A stretch of 25,542 bases of DNA from CAYPLH01 sp964411505 (lineage in GTDB: Bacteria; Bacillota; Clostridia; CAYPLH01; DUMO01), in contig CAYPLH010000055.1 in the NCBI GenBank assembly GCA_964411505.1, positions 1 to 25,542 on the forward strand. The letters run 5' to 3'. The translations under genes and the position numbers were made by a program. The notes below the pieces were generated by a model. The model saw only the letters and a list, made by a program, of their open reading frames with translations. It was not told the DNA's origin and did no database searches. How positions within the stretch are numbered: position 1 is the stretch's first letter; each line of letters starts with the position of its first letter. Shown here in pieces: positions 1-9,019 of this stretch.

Positions 1-72
1 CCATCTGATACGAAGATGACTGATGAGGATCTTGAGAGAATATGTGGGATTGTTAAGGAGTTGTGGAGATAG
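1..72 (+). CDS. C-terminal end of a DegT/DnrJ/EryC1-type sugar aminotransferase (partial)
   Basis: Only the last 23 codons and the stop are in the window. The frame reads PSDTKMTDEDLERICGIVKE followed by LWR and a TAG. The pattern of a Pro, then 'K-M-T-D-E-D', then a short helix, is how PLP-dependent nucleotide-sugar aminotransferases of the DegT/DnrJ/EryC1/StrS family usually end. The next gene starts at the very next base and is PglC-like, followed by a PglD-like acetyltransferase, which is the order seen around bacillosamine-type pathways, so a PglE-like role on a UDP-4-keto sugar is plausible. The identification rests on a short tail and on context; the catalytic lysine lies outside the window. 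Confidence 0.6.
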   Translation, partial: PSDTKMTDEDLERICGIVKELWR

Positions 73-705
73 ATGAATAGAAAGAAAGGGTTCTACGAAA
101 AATTTATAAAAAGACCGCAGGATCTAATTCTTTCACTAGCAGCATTAGTATTTCTAAGTCCTGTACTTATTATTGTGGCTTTTTTAGTGAGAACTAAGTT
201 AGGCAGTCCAGTCCTATTCACTCAAGATAGACCGGGGCTTAATGAAAAGATATTTACCATGTATAAGTTTAGAACAATGACAGATGAGAAAGATGAGAAT
301 GGGGAGCTGCTTCCAGATTCAGTGAGACTTACTAAATTTGGTAGGATGCTAAGGAGTACAAGCTTAGATGAATTGCCGGGGTTATTAAATATAATTAAAG
401 GCGATCTAAGTGTTATAGGACCAAGGCCATTATTAGTAGAATATCTTCCGCTTTACAATGAACATCAGAAAAGACGTCATGAAGTAAGACCAGGGCTTTC
501 AGGATTAGCTCAAATTGGTGGTAGAAATGCGATAGATTGGGAAAATAAATTTGAGTTAGATGTTAAATACGTTGACGATATTAGTTTCATTGGCGATTGG
601 AAGATTATTTTTATAACTTTAAAGAAAGTATTTATAAGGCAAGGGATTAGTTCAGGTACATCTGTAACAATGGAACCATTTAGAGGAAGTAAGATTGAGA
701 ATTAA
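73..705 (+). CDS. PglC-like initiating sugar-phosphate transferase (polyprenyl phosphoglycosyl transferase)
   Basis: Transfers a sugar-1-phosphate from a UDP-sugar to undecaprenyl phosphate, the first membrane step of repeat-unit assembly. At 210 aa it is the small monotopic form (PglC type), lacking the extra membrane helices of WbaP/WcaJ. One hydrophobic segment covers residues 17-39 and contains the Ser-Pro pair (29-30) expected in the re-entrant helix. The catalytic Asp-Glu dyad is D99-E100 in SLDELPGLLN, followed by the family block IGPRPLL and the RPGLSGLAQ motif. Its ATG directly follows the aminotransferase stop with no spacer, so the two are almost certainly co-translated. The donor sugar cannot be read from sequence; the aminotransferase and acetyltransferase neighbours suggest a diacetamido sugar. 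Confidence 0.93.
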   Translation: MNRKKGFYEKFIKRPQDLILSLAALVFLSPVLIIVAFLVRTKLGSPVLFTQDRPGLNEKIFTMYKFRTMTDEKDENGELLPDSVRLTKFGRMLRSTSLDELPGLLNIIKGDLSVIGPRPLLVEYLPLYNEHQKRRHEVRPGLSGLAQIGGRNAIDWENKFELDVKYVDDISFIGDWKIIFITLKKVFIRQGISSGTSVTMEPFRGSKIEN

Positions 706-774
706 TATAGACAAGTAGATTTTAGAGATTATTGCAATCATACATTTATACGTCAGAGAGGAATGTACTTAATC

Positions 775-1398
775 ATGAAAAACAAGTTGATTATCATTGG
801 TGCCAGTGGACATGGAAAGGTTGTCGCTGACATCGCAATAAAAATGAATAAGTGGCAAAGCATCACATTCTTCGATGATGACGAGTCTATTAAGACATCT
901 ATGGGGTTAGAGGTTATCGGTAAGACCGCTGATGCTTTTACATATAAAGATGAAGCTGATTTCTTTGTTGCTATTGGAAACAATGCTACAAGGGAGAATA
1001 TTCAAGAGAAGTTGATAGATGAAAGGTTAAATGTAGTTAGCTTAATTCATCCTAGTTCAGTTATTGGTACTGATGTTGAGATTGGCATTGGCACAGTAGT
1101 AATGGCTGGGGTTGTTATCAACAGCTCTACTAGAATTGGTAAAGGCTGCATTATTAACACGAGTTCAAGCTTGGATCATGACAATAACATAGAAGATTAT
1201 GTGCATGTTTCTCCAGGGGTTAGTTTGGCTGGGACTGTAAGAGTTGGAAGGTTAAGTTGGATTGGTATTGGAAGTGTTGTTAGTAATAACGTGAACATCT
1301 GCAGTGGTTGCAAAGTAGGTGCTGGAGCTGTGGTGGTTAAGGATATTACTGAACCTGGGACGTATGTTGGGGTTCCGGTGAGGAGAGTTGATAGATGA
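775..1398 (+). CDS. PglD/NeuD-like sugar O- or N-acetyltransferase (left-handed beta-helix)
   Basis: Acetyl-CoA dependent acyltransferase, probably acting on a UDP-amino sugar made by the upstream aminotransferase. The N-terminal GASGHGKVVADI (residues 9-20) is the small Rossmann-like sugar-binding region of the NeuD/PglD family. From about residue 90 the protein turns into hexapeptide repeats (for example VIGTDVEIGIG, GTVRVGRLSWIGIG), forming a left-handed beta-helix. The LDHD segment carries the likely catalytic histidine. ATG 763 sits within a couple of bases of the AGAGAGG ribosome site and adds only MYLI, so the ATG at 775 is preferred, giving 207 aa; the spacing is then about 12 bases, slightly long. 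It overlaps the next gene by four bases (ATGA). Confidence 0.88.
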   Translation: MKNKLIIIGASGHGKVVADIAIKMNKWQSITFFDDDESIKTSMGLEVIGKTADAFTYKDEADFFVAIGNNATRENIQEKLIDERLNVVSLIHPSSVIGTDVEIGIGTVVMAGVVINSSTRIGKGCIINTSSSLDHDNNIEDYVHVSPGVSLAGTVRVGRLSWIGIGSVVSNNVNICSGCKVGAGAVVVKDITEPGTYVGVPVRRVDR

Positions 1399-2600
1399 AT
1401 AGAGATATTTTACTGATAGCACATTTTTGTAGTGATTTTGATGGGAAAGGTAATAATAGGTTCAACTACCTAGCTGAGCTCTTGGCTGATAATAATTTTA
1501 ATGTTGAATTAGTAACTTCAGATTTTTCTCACAATAAAAAAATGAAAAGAGAAAAGGGCAATTTAGAAGATTTAAATCATAAAGTGACTTTCATCAAAGA
1601 ACCGATTTATAAAAAAAATGTTTCACTGAAGAGGTTTTATAGTCACTATGTAATGGCTAAGAATTTAAAAGAATACTTAGATTCAAGAAAAAAACCAAGT
1701 ATTATATACTGTGCGGTTCCTTCATTAGATATTGCTGAAACTGCTGTTAAATATGCGAAAGAAAATAATATAAAGTTTATAATTGATGTTCAAGACTTAT
1801 GGCCAGAAGCTTTCCAAATGGTTTTCAGTATTCCAATCATAAGTAATATTTTATTCTATCCTATGAAAAAAAAGGCTGATTACATTTACAAATCAGCTGA
1901 TGAAATCGTAGCGGTTTCTGAGACCTATAAAAATAGGGCATTGGCAGTAAACAGAAAAGTTCAAGAAGGAAAAGTAGTTTTTTTAGGGACAGAGTTAAGC
2001 AAATTTGATGAAGCATTCTTCATTAACAAATGGCAAGAAAAACCGGATAACGAAGTTTGGATTGCTTATGTAGGGACTTTAGGGCACAGCTACGACTTGA
2101 CAAGTGTCTTTGATGCTCTAGTAATCTTAAAAAATAAAGCTTTTAACAACTGGAAGTTTATTGTCATGGGTGATGGACCATTAACGGAAAAGTTTAAAGA
2201 GTATGCAAAAGAGGAACAAATAAATACTATATTTACTGGAAGATTGCCATATGCCGAAATGGTTGGAATGCTAGGAGTGTGTGATATAGCTGTTAATCCT
2301 ATAAGTAAAGGTGCTGCAGGGAGTATAATCAACAAGCATGGGGATTATGCTGCTGCAGGACTACCGGTTGTAAACACTCAGGAATGCTTGGAATATAGAA
2401 ACTTAGTAGACAAATATCAAATGGGATTGAACTGCAAAAACAATGATCCAAGAGATCTAGCTGAGAAATTATCGATTCTATTGAAAGATGAAAAACTTAG
2501 AATTCAAATGGGGAAGAATAGTAGACAATTGGCGATGGAGAAATTTGATAGATTAGTATCATATCAAGAAGTTTTAACAATCTTCACAAATAATTTGTAG
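1395..2600 (+). CDS. Glycosyltransferase family 4 (GT-B fold)
   Basis: Probable retaining glycosyltransferase that adds one sugar to the lipid-linked repeat unit on the inner face of the membrane. It has 401 aa, normal for GT4 enzymes of capsule loci. The N-terminal half starts with DILLIAHFCSDFDGKGNNRFNYLAELL, a WbuB/WcaI-like acceptor domain opening. The C-terminal half has the donor-binding features: YVGTLGHSYDL, FIVMGDGPLTEKFKE, and a KHGDYAAAGLPVV block corresponding to the usual E-x7-E region of GT4. The start overlaps the previous stop by four bases. Donor and acceptor cannot be deduced. It is followed by a 91-base gap, the longest in this part of the operon, which is AT-rich and shows no clear terminator. 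Confidence 0.88.
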   Translation: MNRDILLIAHFCSDFDGKGNNRFNYLAELLADNNFNVELVTSDFSHNKKMKREKGNLEDLNHKVTFIKEPIYKKNVSLKRFYSHYVMAKNLKEYLDSRKKPSIIYCAVPSLDIAETAVKYAKENNIKFIIDVQDLWPEAFQMVFSIPIISNILFYPMKKKADYIYKSADEIVAVSETYKNRALAVNRKVQEGKVVFLGTELSKFDEAFFINKWQEKPDNEVWIAYVGTLGHSYDLTSVFDALVILKNKAFNNWKFIVMGDGPLTEKFKEYAKEEQINTIFTGRLPYAEMVGMLGVCDIAVNPISKGAAGSIINKHGDYAAAGLPVVNTQECLEYRNLVDKYQMGLNCKNNDPRDLAEKLSILLKDEKLRIQMGKNSRQLAMEKFDRLVSYQEVLTIFTNNL

Positions 2601-2691
2601 TAGAAATAGTTTAATAAAAATTTAAAACGTATACAACCTATATTTTTAATGGCATATACATGGGCGTCTTTATATTATGAGAGGTGAAAAA

Positions 2692-3903
2692 ATGATTGGA
2701 CCGTTTAATTTACAATCTTTTGAGAATAAAAGCAAATGTTGTGGGTGTGCAGCATGTGAAAGTATATGTCCTGTTGGAGTTATTTCAATGGTAGAAGATG
2801 CGGAAGGCTTTATGTATCCAGTAGTAAAGACTGAAAAATGCATTAATTGTGGTTTGTGTGATAAAGTATGTCCTATTATTAATGATAGGGAAAATCCTCA
2901 GGTTTCGCATGTACAAGCATGTTACTCAAAAGATGAAAAAATTAGGAAGAATGCTTCCTCTGGAGGCATATTCGAGCTACTTGCCAGAGGTATTATTGAT
3001 GAAGGTGGAGTTGTGTTTGGTGCTGCATTTGATGAGAATTTGACGCTTAAACACATGTATACAGATAATATAAAGGGTTTGAGAAAGTTAACCAAATCAA
3101 AGTATATACAATCAGACTTAAATGGTTCGTTTCTAAAAGTGAAGGAAATTCTTTTAAGTGACAAAAGGGTTTTGTTTGTGGGTACTCCGTGCCAGGTATC
3201 TGCGTTAAATAATTTTCTTGGGAAATCATATGAGAACTTATTAACTGTTGATTTTATTTGTCATGGTGTTCCAAGCAATAAGATGTTCAAGAGTTATAAA
3301 GAAACAGTAGAAAAAAAAACTGATGGGAAAATGATAGAATTTAATTTTAGAGTTAAAGATGACAGAATAAAACATGTTCATGGATATTCATATATGATTA
3401 AAAAGGATAATGAGATAAAGACAAAAAAAGGAATGTTTTTTGATAATCCGTTCTACTTCGGCTTTAAGAAGTATTTATTCTTACGTCCAAGTTGTTATAG
3501 TTGCAAATATTCTACACCTGAGCGCGTGTCAGATATAACGCTTGCGGACTTCTGGGGGATAGAGGATTATTTGCCGGAATTAGATTTTAGTAAAGGTGTA
3601 TCAATGGTTTTGGTAAATAGCGAAAAAGGAGAATCCGCTTTTATGAAACTCGATAGTGATATTGACACATATCAATTTGAAATAGACATTGCTATAAAGT
3701 CTAACCATTGCTTATCAACACCAACCAAGGCACCTCAAAACAGAGAAGTTATTATGCAGGATTATCAAACATTAACTTTTAATGAGTTTTCAAAGAAACA
3801 TATTATGTCAAATAAATATAGGCTTTATAAATTATATTATTTTCTTCCTTTGTTTATAAGAAAATATATTATTAAGAAATTTAAGGGGATAGGTTATGTC
3901 TAA
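2692..3903 (+). CDS. FrhB-like (coenzyme F420 hydrogenase beta-subunit family) iron-sulfur protein of polysaccharide loci
   Basis: 403 aa. The N-terminus has two [4Fe-4S] ferredoxin motifs: CCGCAACESICP near residues 16-27 and CINCGLCDKVCP near 50-61. The rest matches the FrhB/FdhB family, with GTPCQVSALNNFL, DFICHGVPS and a later cysteine cluster CYSCKYSTPERVSD followed by TLADFWGIE. Relatives are common in capsule and exopolysaccharide clusters next to polysaccharide pyruvyltransferases, where the exact reaction is generally unproven; no F420 use is implied. A pyruvyltransferase gene does occur later in this operon (16131). The start at 2692 is chosen because GAGAGGTG lies about six bases upstream; the in-frame ATG at 2677 overlaps that site. 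The stop overlaps the next start by eight bases. Confidence 0.87.
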   Translation: MIGPFNLQSFENKSKCCGCAACESICPVGVISMVEDAEGFMYPVVKTEKCINCGLCDKVCPIINDRENPQVSHVQACYSKDEKIRKNASSGGIFELLARGIIDEGGVVFGAAFDENLTLKHMYTDNIKGLRKLTKSKYIQSDLNGSFLKVKEILLSDKRVLFVGTPCQVSALNNFLGKSYENLLTVDFICHGVPSNKMFKSYKETVEKKTDGKMIEFNFRVKDDRIKHVHGYSYMIKKDNEIKTKKGMFFDNPFYFGFKKYLFLRPSCYSCKYSTPERVSDITLADFWGIEDYLPELDFSKGVSMVLVNSEKGESAFMKLDSDIDTYQFEIDIAIKSNHCLSTPTKAPQNREVIMQDYQTLTFNEFSKKHIMSNKYRLYKLYYFLPLFIRKYIIKKFKGIGYV

Positions 3904-4759
3904 ACAGTTGATGCGTCCAAACTTGCAAGATGAATATGGATTCATACCTTTACAAAACAAAATACTAGAAATAATGGTAGATGTGGACAAAGTTTGCCGA
4001 AAGAATAACATTGAATATTTTATAATGGGAGGTACTGCTCTCGGTACAAAACGTCATGGTGGTTTTATTCCTTGGGATGATGATTTAGATATTTATATGA
4101 CACCAAGAAATTACAAAAGGTTTTTGATGTGTTTTGAGAAACTTAAAGATATATACGTAATACAAGAACATGGAAAAGTAGATAACAAGATTCAGATTTC
4201 TAAAGTAAGGATGAATGGGACAACTTATATAGAACCACTGTACAGAGATAAAGATATGCACCATGGTATTTTCATTGATATTTTTATTTTGCACAATTGT
4301 CCCAATAACATTCTTCAACAGAGAATACAATATTTCTGGTCAAAGTACATAGATGTGCTTAATTTAGCACATAGGGGATATTCACGTCGAAAAGGCGCGG
4401 CAGGTATTCTAATTAAGTTTTTTAAAATGTTACCGGAAAATTTCTTGAGGAAATTCGCAATGAAGCGAGTTTATAAATATGATGATAAGCAGACAGAATA
4501 CTATTGCAATTTCTTTGGTAAGGCGCGGTTTAAACAAGGCAAGTACAAAAAAGAAATTTTTGGAACTCCTACCGATGTTAATTTTGAGACAGTAAAACTC
4601 TTGGCCCCTGAGCAGTTGCATGAATTCTTAAAACAGCGATTTGGTGATTATATGAAGATCCCTTCACCAGAACGTATCAAATGGGAACAACATGCAGAAG
4701 CTTGGGATATAGATAAAGACTTTCATGATTATATTAAAGGAAGGAGATCTGAAGTATGA
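3896..4759 (+). CDS. LicD-family phosphotransferase
   Basis: LicD proteins are nucleotidyltransferase-fold enzymes that move phosphocholine or another phospho-alditol or sugar phosphate from a nucleotide donor to a glycan. The hallmark is visible at residues 44-66: MGGTALGTKRHGGFIPWDDD followed by LD, with the metal-binding aspartates D61-D63 and D65. An upstream helix (residues 17-37, LQNKILEIMVDVDKVCRKNN) and a later HHGIFIDIFILH segment are also typical. Length is 287 aa, normal for the family. The TagD-like nucleotidyltransferase at 17752 could supply its CDP-linked donor, which is inference. The gene overlaps its neighbours at both ends, so it is translationally coupled. Confidence 0.92.
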   Translation: MSKQLMRPNLQDEYGFIPLQNKILEIMVDVDKVCRKNNIEYFIMGGTALGTKRHGGFIPWDDDLDIYMTPRNYKRFLMCFEKLKDIYVIQEHGKVDNKIQISKVRMNGTTYIEPLYRDKDMHHGIFIDIFILHNCPNNILQQRIQYFWSKYIDVLNLAHRGYSRRKGAAGILIKFFKMLPENFLRKFAMKRVYKYDDKQTEYYCNFFGKARFKQGKYKKEIFGTPTDVNFETVKLLAPEQLHEFLKQRFGDYMKIPSPERIKWEQHAEAWDIDKDFHDYIKGRRSEV

Positions 4760-5598
4760 AGAAGATTATAATAACTGCTGATGATTATGGCATGTGTCAT
4801 CCAGTTGACACTGCAATAGATGAATGTATCAAGGCCGGATTAGTTACTACAACAAATGTTATACTTAACATGGAAACAAGAAACAATGCTGAGATGTTAA
4901 GAAGTAGATTCCCGCAGATATCCGTAGGCATTCATTGGAATGTGACAACTGGAAAACCGTTGTTACCAACACATGAAATCCCATCATTAGTTAATGAATA
5001 TGGAGAATTCTATTCGATAAAAGAATTTAAAAACAGAATGCAAAAAAAGAAAATAAGTGAGGATCATCTAATAGCGGAATTACGTGCTCAGTATAATGCT
5101 TTTTATGAACTGTGTGGTGAACCTGACTATTGGAATACACATGAGAATTCAGCTCTGAGTCTAAGAGCTTTTAATATATTTAGTGCGTTGGCAAAGGAAT
5201 ATGGAATTCCTGCAACGAGGAATTTTCAACGTGTTTATATTGATATTAAATCTGTCCCATTCAGAAGAAGAGTGAAAGAATATGTCCATAGAATCGCAGT
5301 TGACTTATGGTTTGGAATAATTGTAAAGAATAACTATGTTATGCCTGACGCTCGTTTATTTCCATTTAAGTTGGACAGTAAATACGATACCAATAGATTG
5401 TTTGACGCCTTGAATTTGAGTAGATGCAAGTCAATTGAAATAGTAGCCCATCCTGCTACAACAACGGATCACAAGTTCTTTGGAAATCTTTCAAAAGACA
5501 GGGTTGATGAGTATGAATTTTTCTCAAAAATGGAACTACGTGAACTTTTTGAAAATAATGGTTTTAAGCTTATCAATTTTTCTAAAATAAATAATTAA
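4756..5598 (+). CDS. ChbG/HpnK (YdjC) family carbohydrate deacetylase
   Basis: Metal-dependent deacetylase of the YdjC family, which removes N-acetyl groups from amino sugars (chitooligosaccharides for ChbG, a hopanoid glucosamine for HpnK). The metal site is visible: TADDYGMC with D9-D10, GIHWNVTTGKPL with the conserved histidine, and a NTHENSAL segment with the second histidine. A C-terminal EIVAHPAT segment contributes the expected late histidine. At 280 aa the length is normal. In a capsule operon the likely substrate is an N-acetylated sugar of the repeat unit or its lipid-linked precursor, which would leave a free, positively charged amine. An AAGGAAGGAG ribosome site lies at the end of the LicD gene, with a four-base gene overlap. 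Confidence 0.88.
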   Translation: MKKIIITADDYGMCHPVDTAIDECIKAGLVTTTNVILNMETRNNAEMLRSRFPQISVGIHWNVTTGKPLLPTHEIPSLVNEYGEFYSIKEFKNRMQKKKISEDHLIAELRAQYNAFYELCGEPDYWNTHENSALSLRAFNIFSALAKEYGIPATRNFQRVYIDIKSVPFRRRVKEYVHRIAVDLWFGIIVKNNYVMPDARLFPFKLDSKYDTNRLFDALNLSRCKSIEIVAHPATTTDHKFFGNLSKDRVDEYEFFSKMELRELFENNGFKLINFSKINN

Positions 5599-5610
5599 AG
5601 GGTGGTGACT

Positions 5611-6396
5611 ATGAGGTCAATTGAAGTTTTAATAGCAGCAATGAACCAATCGGATGATAGTTTGTATGATAAGCTAAAATTACAAACAGATGCGGTAATT
5701 GCGAATCAAACCGACAGTTATTGGTTCAAAGAATATAATAGAGGTGGAAATAAGATTAAAATATTTTCAACTGCTGATAGAGGCGTAGGCAAGAATAGAA
5801 ATGTTGCATTATTAAATGCTTCAGCTGAAATATGTATTCTAGGCGATGATGATTTATTATATGAAGATAATTATCCTCAATTGGTGAATAAAGCTTTTGA
5901 CGAACTCCCTGATGCAGATATTATAGTTTTTCATATCGTAAATCTAAAATATCCAAATAAAAGGATTATTACTAAAGTAAAACGAGTTGGATATTTCAAT
6001 TTTGCTCGTTATGGAGCATGTCGTTTGGCATTCAAACGAGAGAGCATTCTGAAAGCAAATATCTGGTTTTCGCTTTTGTATGGTGGTGGAGCTAAGTACT
6101 CTTCAGGTGAAGATACCCTTTTCCTAGGCGAAGCGTATAGAAAAGGATTGAAAATATATACTCATCCAGGTAAGATAGCGGATGCAGTTCAAGAGACATC
6201 CACATGGTTTAATGGATATAACGAGAAGTTCTTTATTGATAAAGGGGTTCTATTATCAAACCTATTTCCAAGGTTAAAGTATATTGTTGGATTAAAAATA
6301 GCCATACAGTTTAAAAAGAAAAGCGATTATTCTTATATCAAAGCAATAAACTTAGTGTTCAAAGGTATAAAAGAATATGATAACTCAGTGAGATAA
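5611..6396 (+). CDS. Glycosyltransferase family 2-like (GT-A fold)
   Basis: 261 aa enzyme that probably adds a sugar to the growing repeat unit. The sequence opens MRSIEVLIAAMNQ, then has STADRGVGKNRNVALLNASA, and a GDDD motif (about residue 82) that serves as the metal-binding DxD equivalent. SSGEDTLFLGEAYRKG is the ED block that supplies the catalytic base in GT2 enzymes. The N-terminal half is a little divergent from standard GT2 proteins, so acceptor and donor are unknown. Start 5611 is chosen because AAAGGGTGG lies six bases upstream; GTG codons at 5602 and 5605 are inside that ribosome site. No transmembrane helices are visible, consistent with a cytosolic or peripheral enzyme. Confidence 0.85.
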   Translation: MRSIEVLIAAMNQSDDSLYDKLKLQTDAVIANQTDSYWFKEYNRGGNKIKIFSTADRGVGKNRNVALLNASAEICILGDDDLLYEDNYPQLVNKAFDELPDADIIVFHIVNLKYPNKRIITKVKRVGYFNFARYGACRLAFKRESILKANIWFSLLYGGGAKYSSGEDTLFLGEAYRKGLKIYTHPGKIADAVQETSTWFNGYNEKFFIDKGVLLSNLFPRLKYIVGLKIAIQFKKKSDYSYIKAINLVFKGIKEYDNSVR

Positions 6397-6450
6397 TTTG
6401 ATATTTATGATACCAGAATGCAAGATAAATTTAAATATGGGAGAAAAGAT

Positions 6451-7725
6451 ATGGCTAACATTATATTTATTACAAGTAAATATTGGCCTTCGCCAGACGC
6501 GAACGGTATATGTGTTCAACAAATAGTTAATCAATTAAAAAGCGAAGGTCATCAAATAATATGCATTTGCGTTCAAGAAGATGGCCAATTGAAACATGAG
6601 TTTTTTGAAGGTGTAGAAATATTCAGGGTGAAAAAAACCCTTTATTCTATAATGCTTGAAAAGGAAAGGGAAAGCGGTAAGAAGAGTTTCTATATGACAT
6701 TGTTAACGCTATTAAGACGAATACTCTCACTTGTATTTATTCCAATATTTCCTAATACAGAGCCGTATAGAACTAGAAAAATATATAGAATAGTTGAATC
6801 GATAGCACATGAAAAGCCCATAGATTGTGTAATTGGAGTATTTAGGCCTTTCGAGGGAGTTGCTGTAGCTCAGAGAATAAAGAAAAAATATCCCAAGATT
6901 ACTTGCGGAGGCTATTATTTAGATATCATGAAGGGTGCAACTATTCCTAATATTTTTCCAAAAAAAATGTATTCCAAATTGTGTGATGGAAGAGAACTAA
7001 AAATATTTAATAGTCTTGATTTTATTTTGATGGCTGAAGCCGGCAAAATAATATATGAAAAACCCTATTTTAAAAGCGTGAAGGAAAAAATAAATTATAT
7101 AAATTTTCCAGTGTTTAGAAATATTGGAAAAGAGGTACAGCAAAGGATAGATTATGATAAAGAATATTATAACATAGTTTATGCTGGATATTTGGATAGA
7201 ACCTATAGAAATCCAACCTTTATTTTCAAAGTAATACAAAATCTCTATAAAAAAGGTTGCAAAATCAAATTACATTTATATGGAAGAAACAACTGTATTG
7301 ATATAATAAATGAATATTGCCAAAATAATTCAGACAATTTTTATTATTATGGAACGGTTGATAGCGATAAAGCAAAGGAAGCAATTTTATCAGCAGATGC
7401 TGTATTGAACATCTCAAATAAAACTGCCAACATAGTACCTAGTAAAATATTTGAGCTATGCTCATCATGTAAGCCAATTATTAACGTAGTTACAAATGCT
7501 GACGATGTTAGTTTAGAGCATTTTAGTTATTACCCAATCGTATGTTTTGTTGAAGAATATAAAGGAGATATTGAAAAGGAAACAGAGAAACTCCTGGATT
7601 TTTTGGATCACAGTAAAGACTGTTATCTATCGTATGATGAAATAGAACCACTATATTATAGCAGTACACCTATTGCAACAACAAAAATTATTAACAAATG
7701 TATATTTGAGAAGAGTGATGAATAG
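6451..7725 (+). CDS. Glycosyltransferase, GT4-like (GT-B fold)
   Basis: 424 aa. The N-terminus, MANIIFITSKYWPSPDANG, is the usual opening of GT4 enzymes, followed by ICVQQIVNQLKSEGHQIICI. The C-terminal half carries VYAGYLDRTYRNPTFIF, LHLYGRN, and SADAVLNISNKTANIVPSK followed by IFELCSSCKPI, which fits the donor-binding E-x-n-E type region (here PSKIFE). The gene is more AT-rich than the capE-G block. Start 6451 is favoured by GGGAG seven bases upstream; the ATG at 6418 would add eleven residues and lacks a site. The stop TAG directly abuts the ATG of the wzy-like gene. The substrate cannot be assigned. Confidence 0.85.
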   Translation: MANIIFITSKYWPSPDANGICVQQIVNQLKSEGHQIICICVQEDGQLKHEFFEGVEIFRVKKTLYSIMLEKERESGKKSFYMTLLTLLRRILSLVFIPIFPNTEPYRTRKIYRIVESIAHEKPIDCVIGVFRPFEGVAVAQRIKKKYPKITCGGYYLDIMKGATIPNIFPKKMYSKLCDGRELKIFNSLDFILMAEAGKIIYEKPYFKSVKEKINYINFPVFRNIGKEVQQRIDYDKEYYNIVYAGYLDRTYRNPTFIFKVIQNLYKKGCKIKLHLYGRNNCIDIINEYCQNNSDNFYYYGTVDSDKAKEAILSADAVLNISNKTANIVPSKIFELCSSCKPIINVVTNADDVSLEHFSYYPIVCFVEEYKGDIEKETEKLLDFLDHSKDCYLSYDEIEPLYYSSTPIATTKIINKCIFEKSDE

Positions 7726-8970
7726 ATGAAAATAAACAAAAGAGAAAAAATTGATTACGTTATTATTTATTTATTATTATACATTTCAAACAGTTTTACT
7801 TTGAGTATATTCTCAGGTACTACTAGAATTCTAATGTATTTAGGGTTGGTTATAATAATGGTAGTGTCAAATTTGGCACGAGATAGGAATATAAGAATAA
7901 GGCAGATGAATTTATTAATATTTATTTTTATACTATTAAATATAACTACTACAGTATTAGTGAATGAAGAAGGATTTAAACAATTAATAATTACAACTTC
8001 TTTGTTCTTTGTTGCATTTATCTATTCAGGATATTATAGTTTTAGATATTTCATAGAAAAATATATAAAAGTAATATTTTTCTTAAGTGTTTTTTCTTTA
8101 ATAATATATTTTTTGGCATTATTTTTACCAGAGTTAATAATGAAATTACCTAAATCACATAATAGTGTAGGAATAATTGCTTACGATGCAATATTCTCAA
8201 CAATAATTATAGATGGTTATTTAATACGAAATCAAAGTATATTTTGGGAGCCTGGAGCATTCCAAACTTATATTAACTTAGCGCTTATTTTTAATCTTTT
8301 TTTCTTTAAAGAAAACCACATTAGGAATTTATTTGTTTTTGGAGTGGCACTATTTACTACTTATTCAACTACTGGATACATAGTTGGACTTGTTATAATA
8401 TTTGCTTTTTTATTAGACTCATTATCGATTAATAGTAAAAAATCACATAGAAGAAAAATAAGCATGATTTGCGTCATTATTACTTTATTGATAGCTGGTA
8501 TAATTTTTTACGATAGTCTTCCTAATAATGCTAAATATCAGTTATTCGGAAAAGTTTCTGTTTATTTAGAAACTGGAGATAGGTCATCAACATCAATTAG
8601 AATTGATGCTATTAAAATACCAATACAAAAATTTTTAGAAAATCCAATTTTCGGGAACGGGTCTTTGAGAATGGTAGAAATAGCTAAAGAATATGGTTAC
8701 AAAATGAATACTGCAACAATGGTAAATTGGTTTTCAATGTTTGGCTTATTCATTGGATTTATAATGAATTATGGAATTTTTAAGCTATGTATTCAATTGA
8801 AGTGTAAAAAACATATTAGATTATTGCTATATGTTGCATTTCTATTTGCAATAGCCTCTGAAGACTACGTAAGGAATCCTAGTATATTATTATTTGTATT
8901 TTACGGCTACCATTATATAACTCAAAAAATAGATACAAATAAATTAGCAAATAAAAAGTTAAATATATAA
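7726..8970 (+). CDS. Wzy-like repeat-unit polymerase (O-antigen ligase/polymerase type membrane protein)
   Basis: 414 aa, very hydrophobic, with roughly ten predicted membrane segments, for example YVIIYLLLYISNSFTLSIF near the N-terminus and VIFFLSVFSLIIYFLALFL around residue 115. A long extracytoplasmic loop contains the ends ...QSIFWEPGAFQTYIN and GDRSSTSIRID, and ENPIFGNGS; the WEPG and GNG patterns are frequent in Wzy polymerases. Wzy joins flipped, lipid-linked repeat units at the outer face of the membrane. Sequence conservation in this family is weak, so the call rests on topology, loop motifs and the presence of a Wzx gene in the same operon. It is among the most AT-rich genes of the window, as wzy genes often are. 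Confidence 0.82.
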   Translation: MKINKREKIDYVIIYLLLYISNSFTLSIFSGTTRILMYLGLVIIMVVSNLARDRNIRIRQMNLLIFIFILLNITTTVLVNEEGFKQLIITTSLFFVAFIYSGYYSFRYFIEKYIKVIFFLSVFSLIIYFLALFLPELIMKLPKSHNSVGIIAYDAIFSTIIIDGYLIRNQSIFWEPGAFQTYINLALIFNLFFFKENHIRNLFVFGVALFTTYSTTGYIVGLVIIFAFLLDSLSINSKKSHRRKISMICVIITLLIAGIIFYDSLPNNAKYQLFGKVSVYLETGDRSSTSIRIDAIKIPIQKFLENPIFGNGSLRMVEIAKEYGYKMNTATMVNWFSMFGLFIGFIMNYGIFKLCIQLKCKKHIRLLLYVAFLFAIASEDYVRNPSILLFVFYGYHYITQKIDTNKLANKKLNI

Positions 8971-9019
8971 TTTATATAACTTTATGAAAAAAAAACAAAA
9001 ATGAATTGGAGAGTTATTT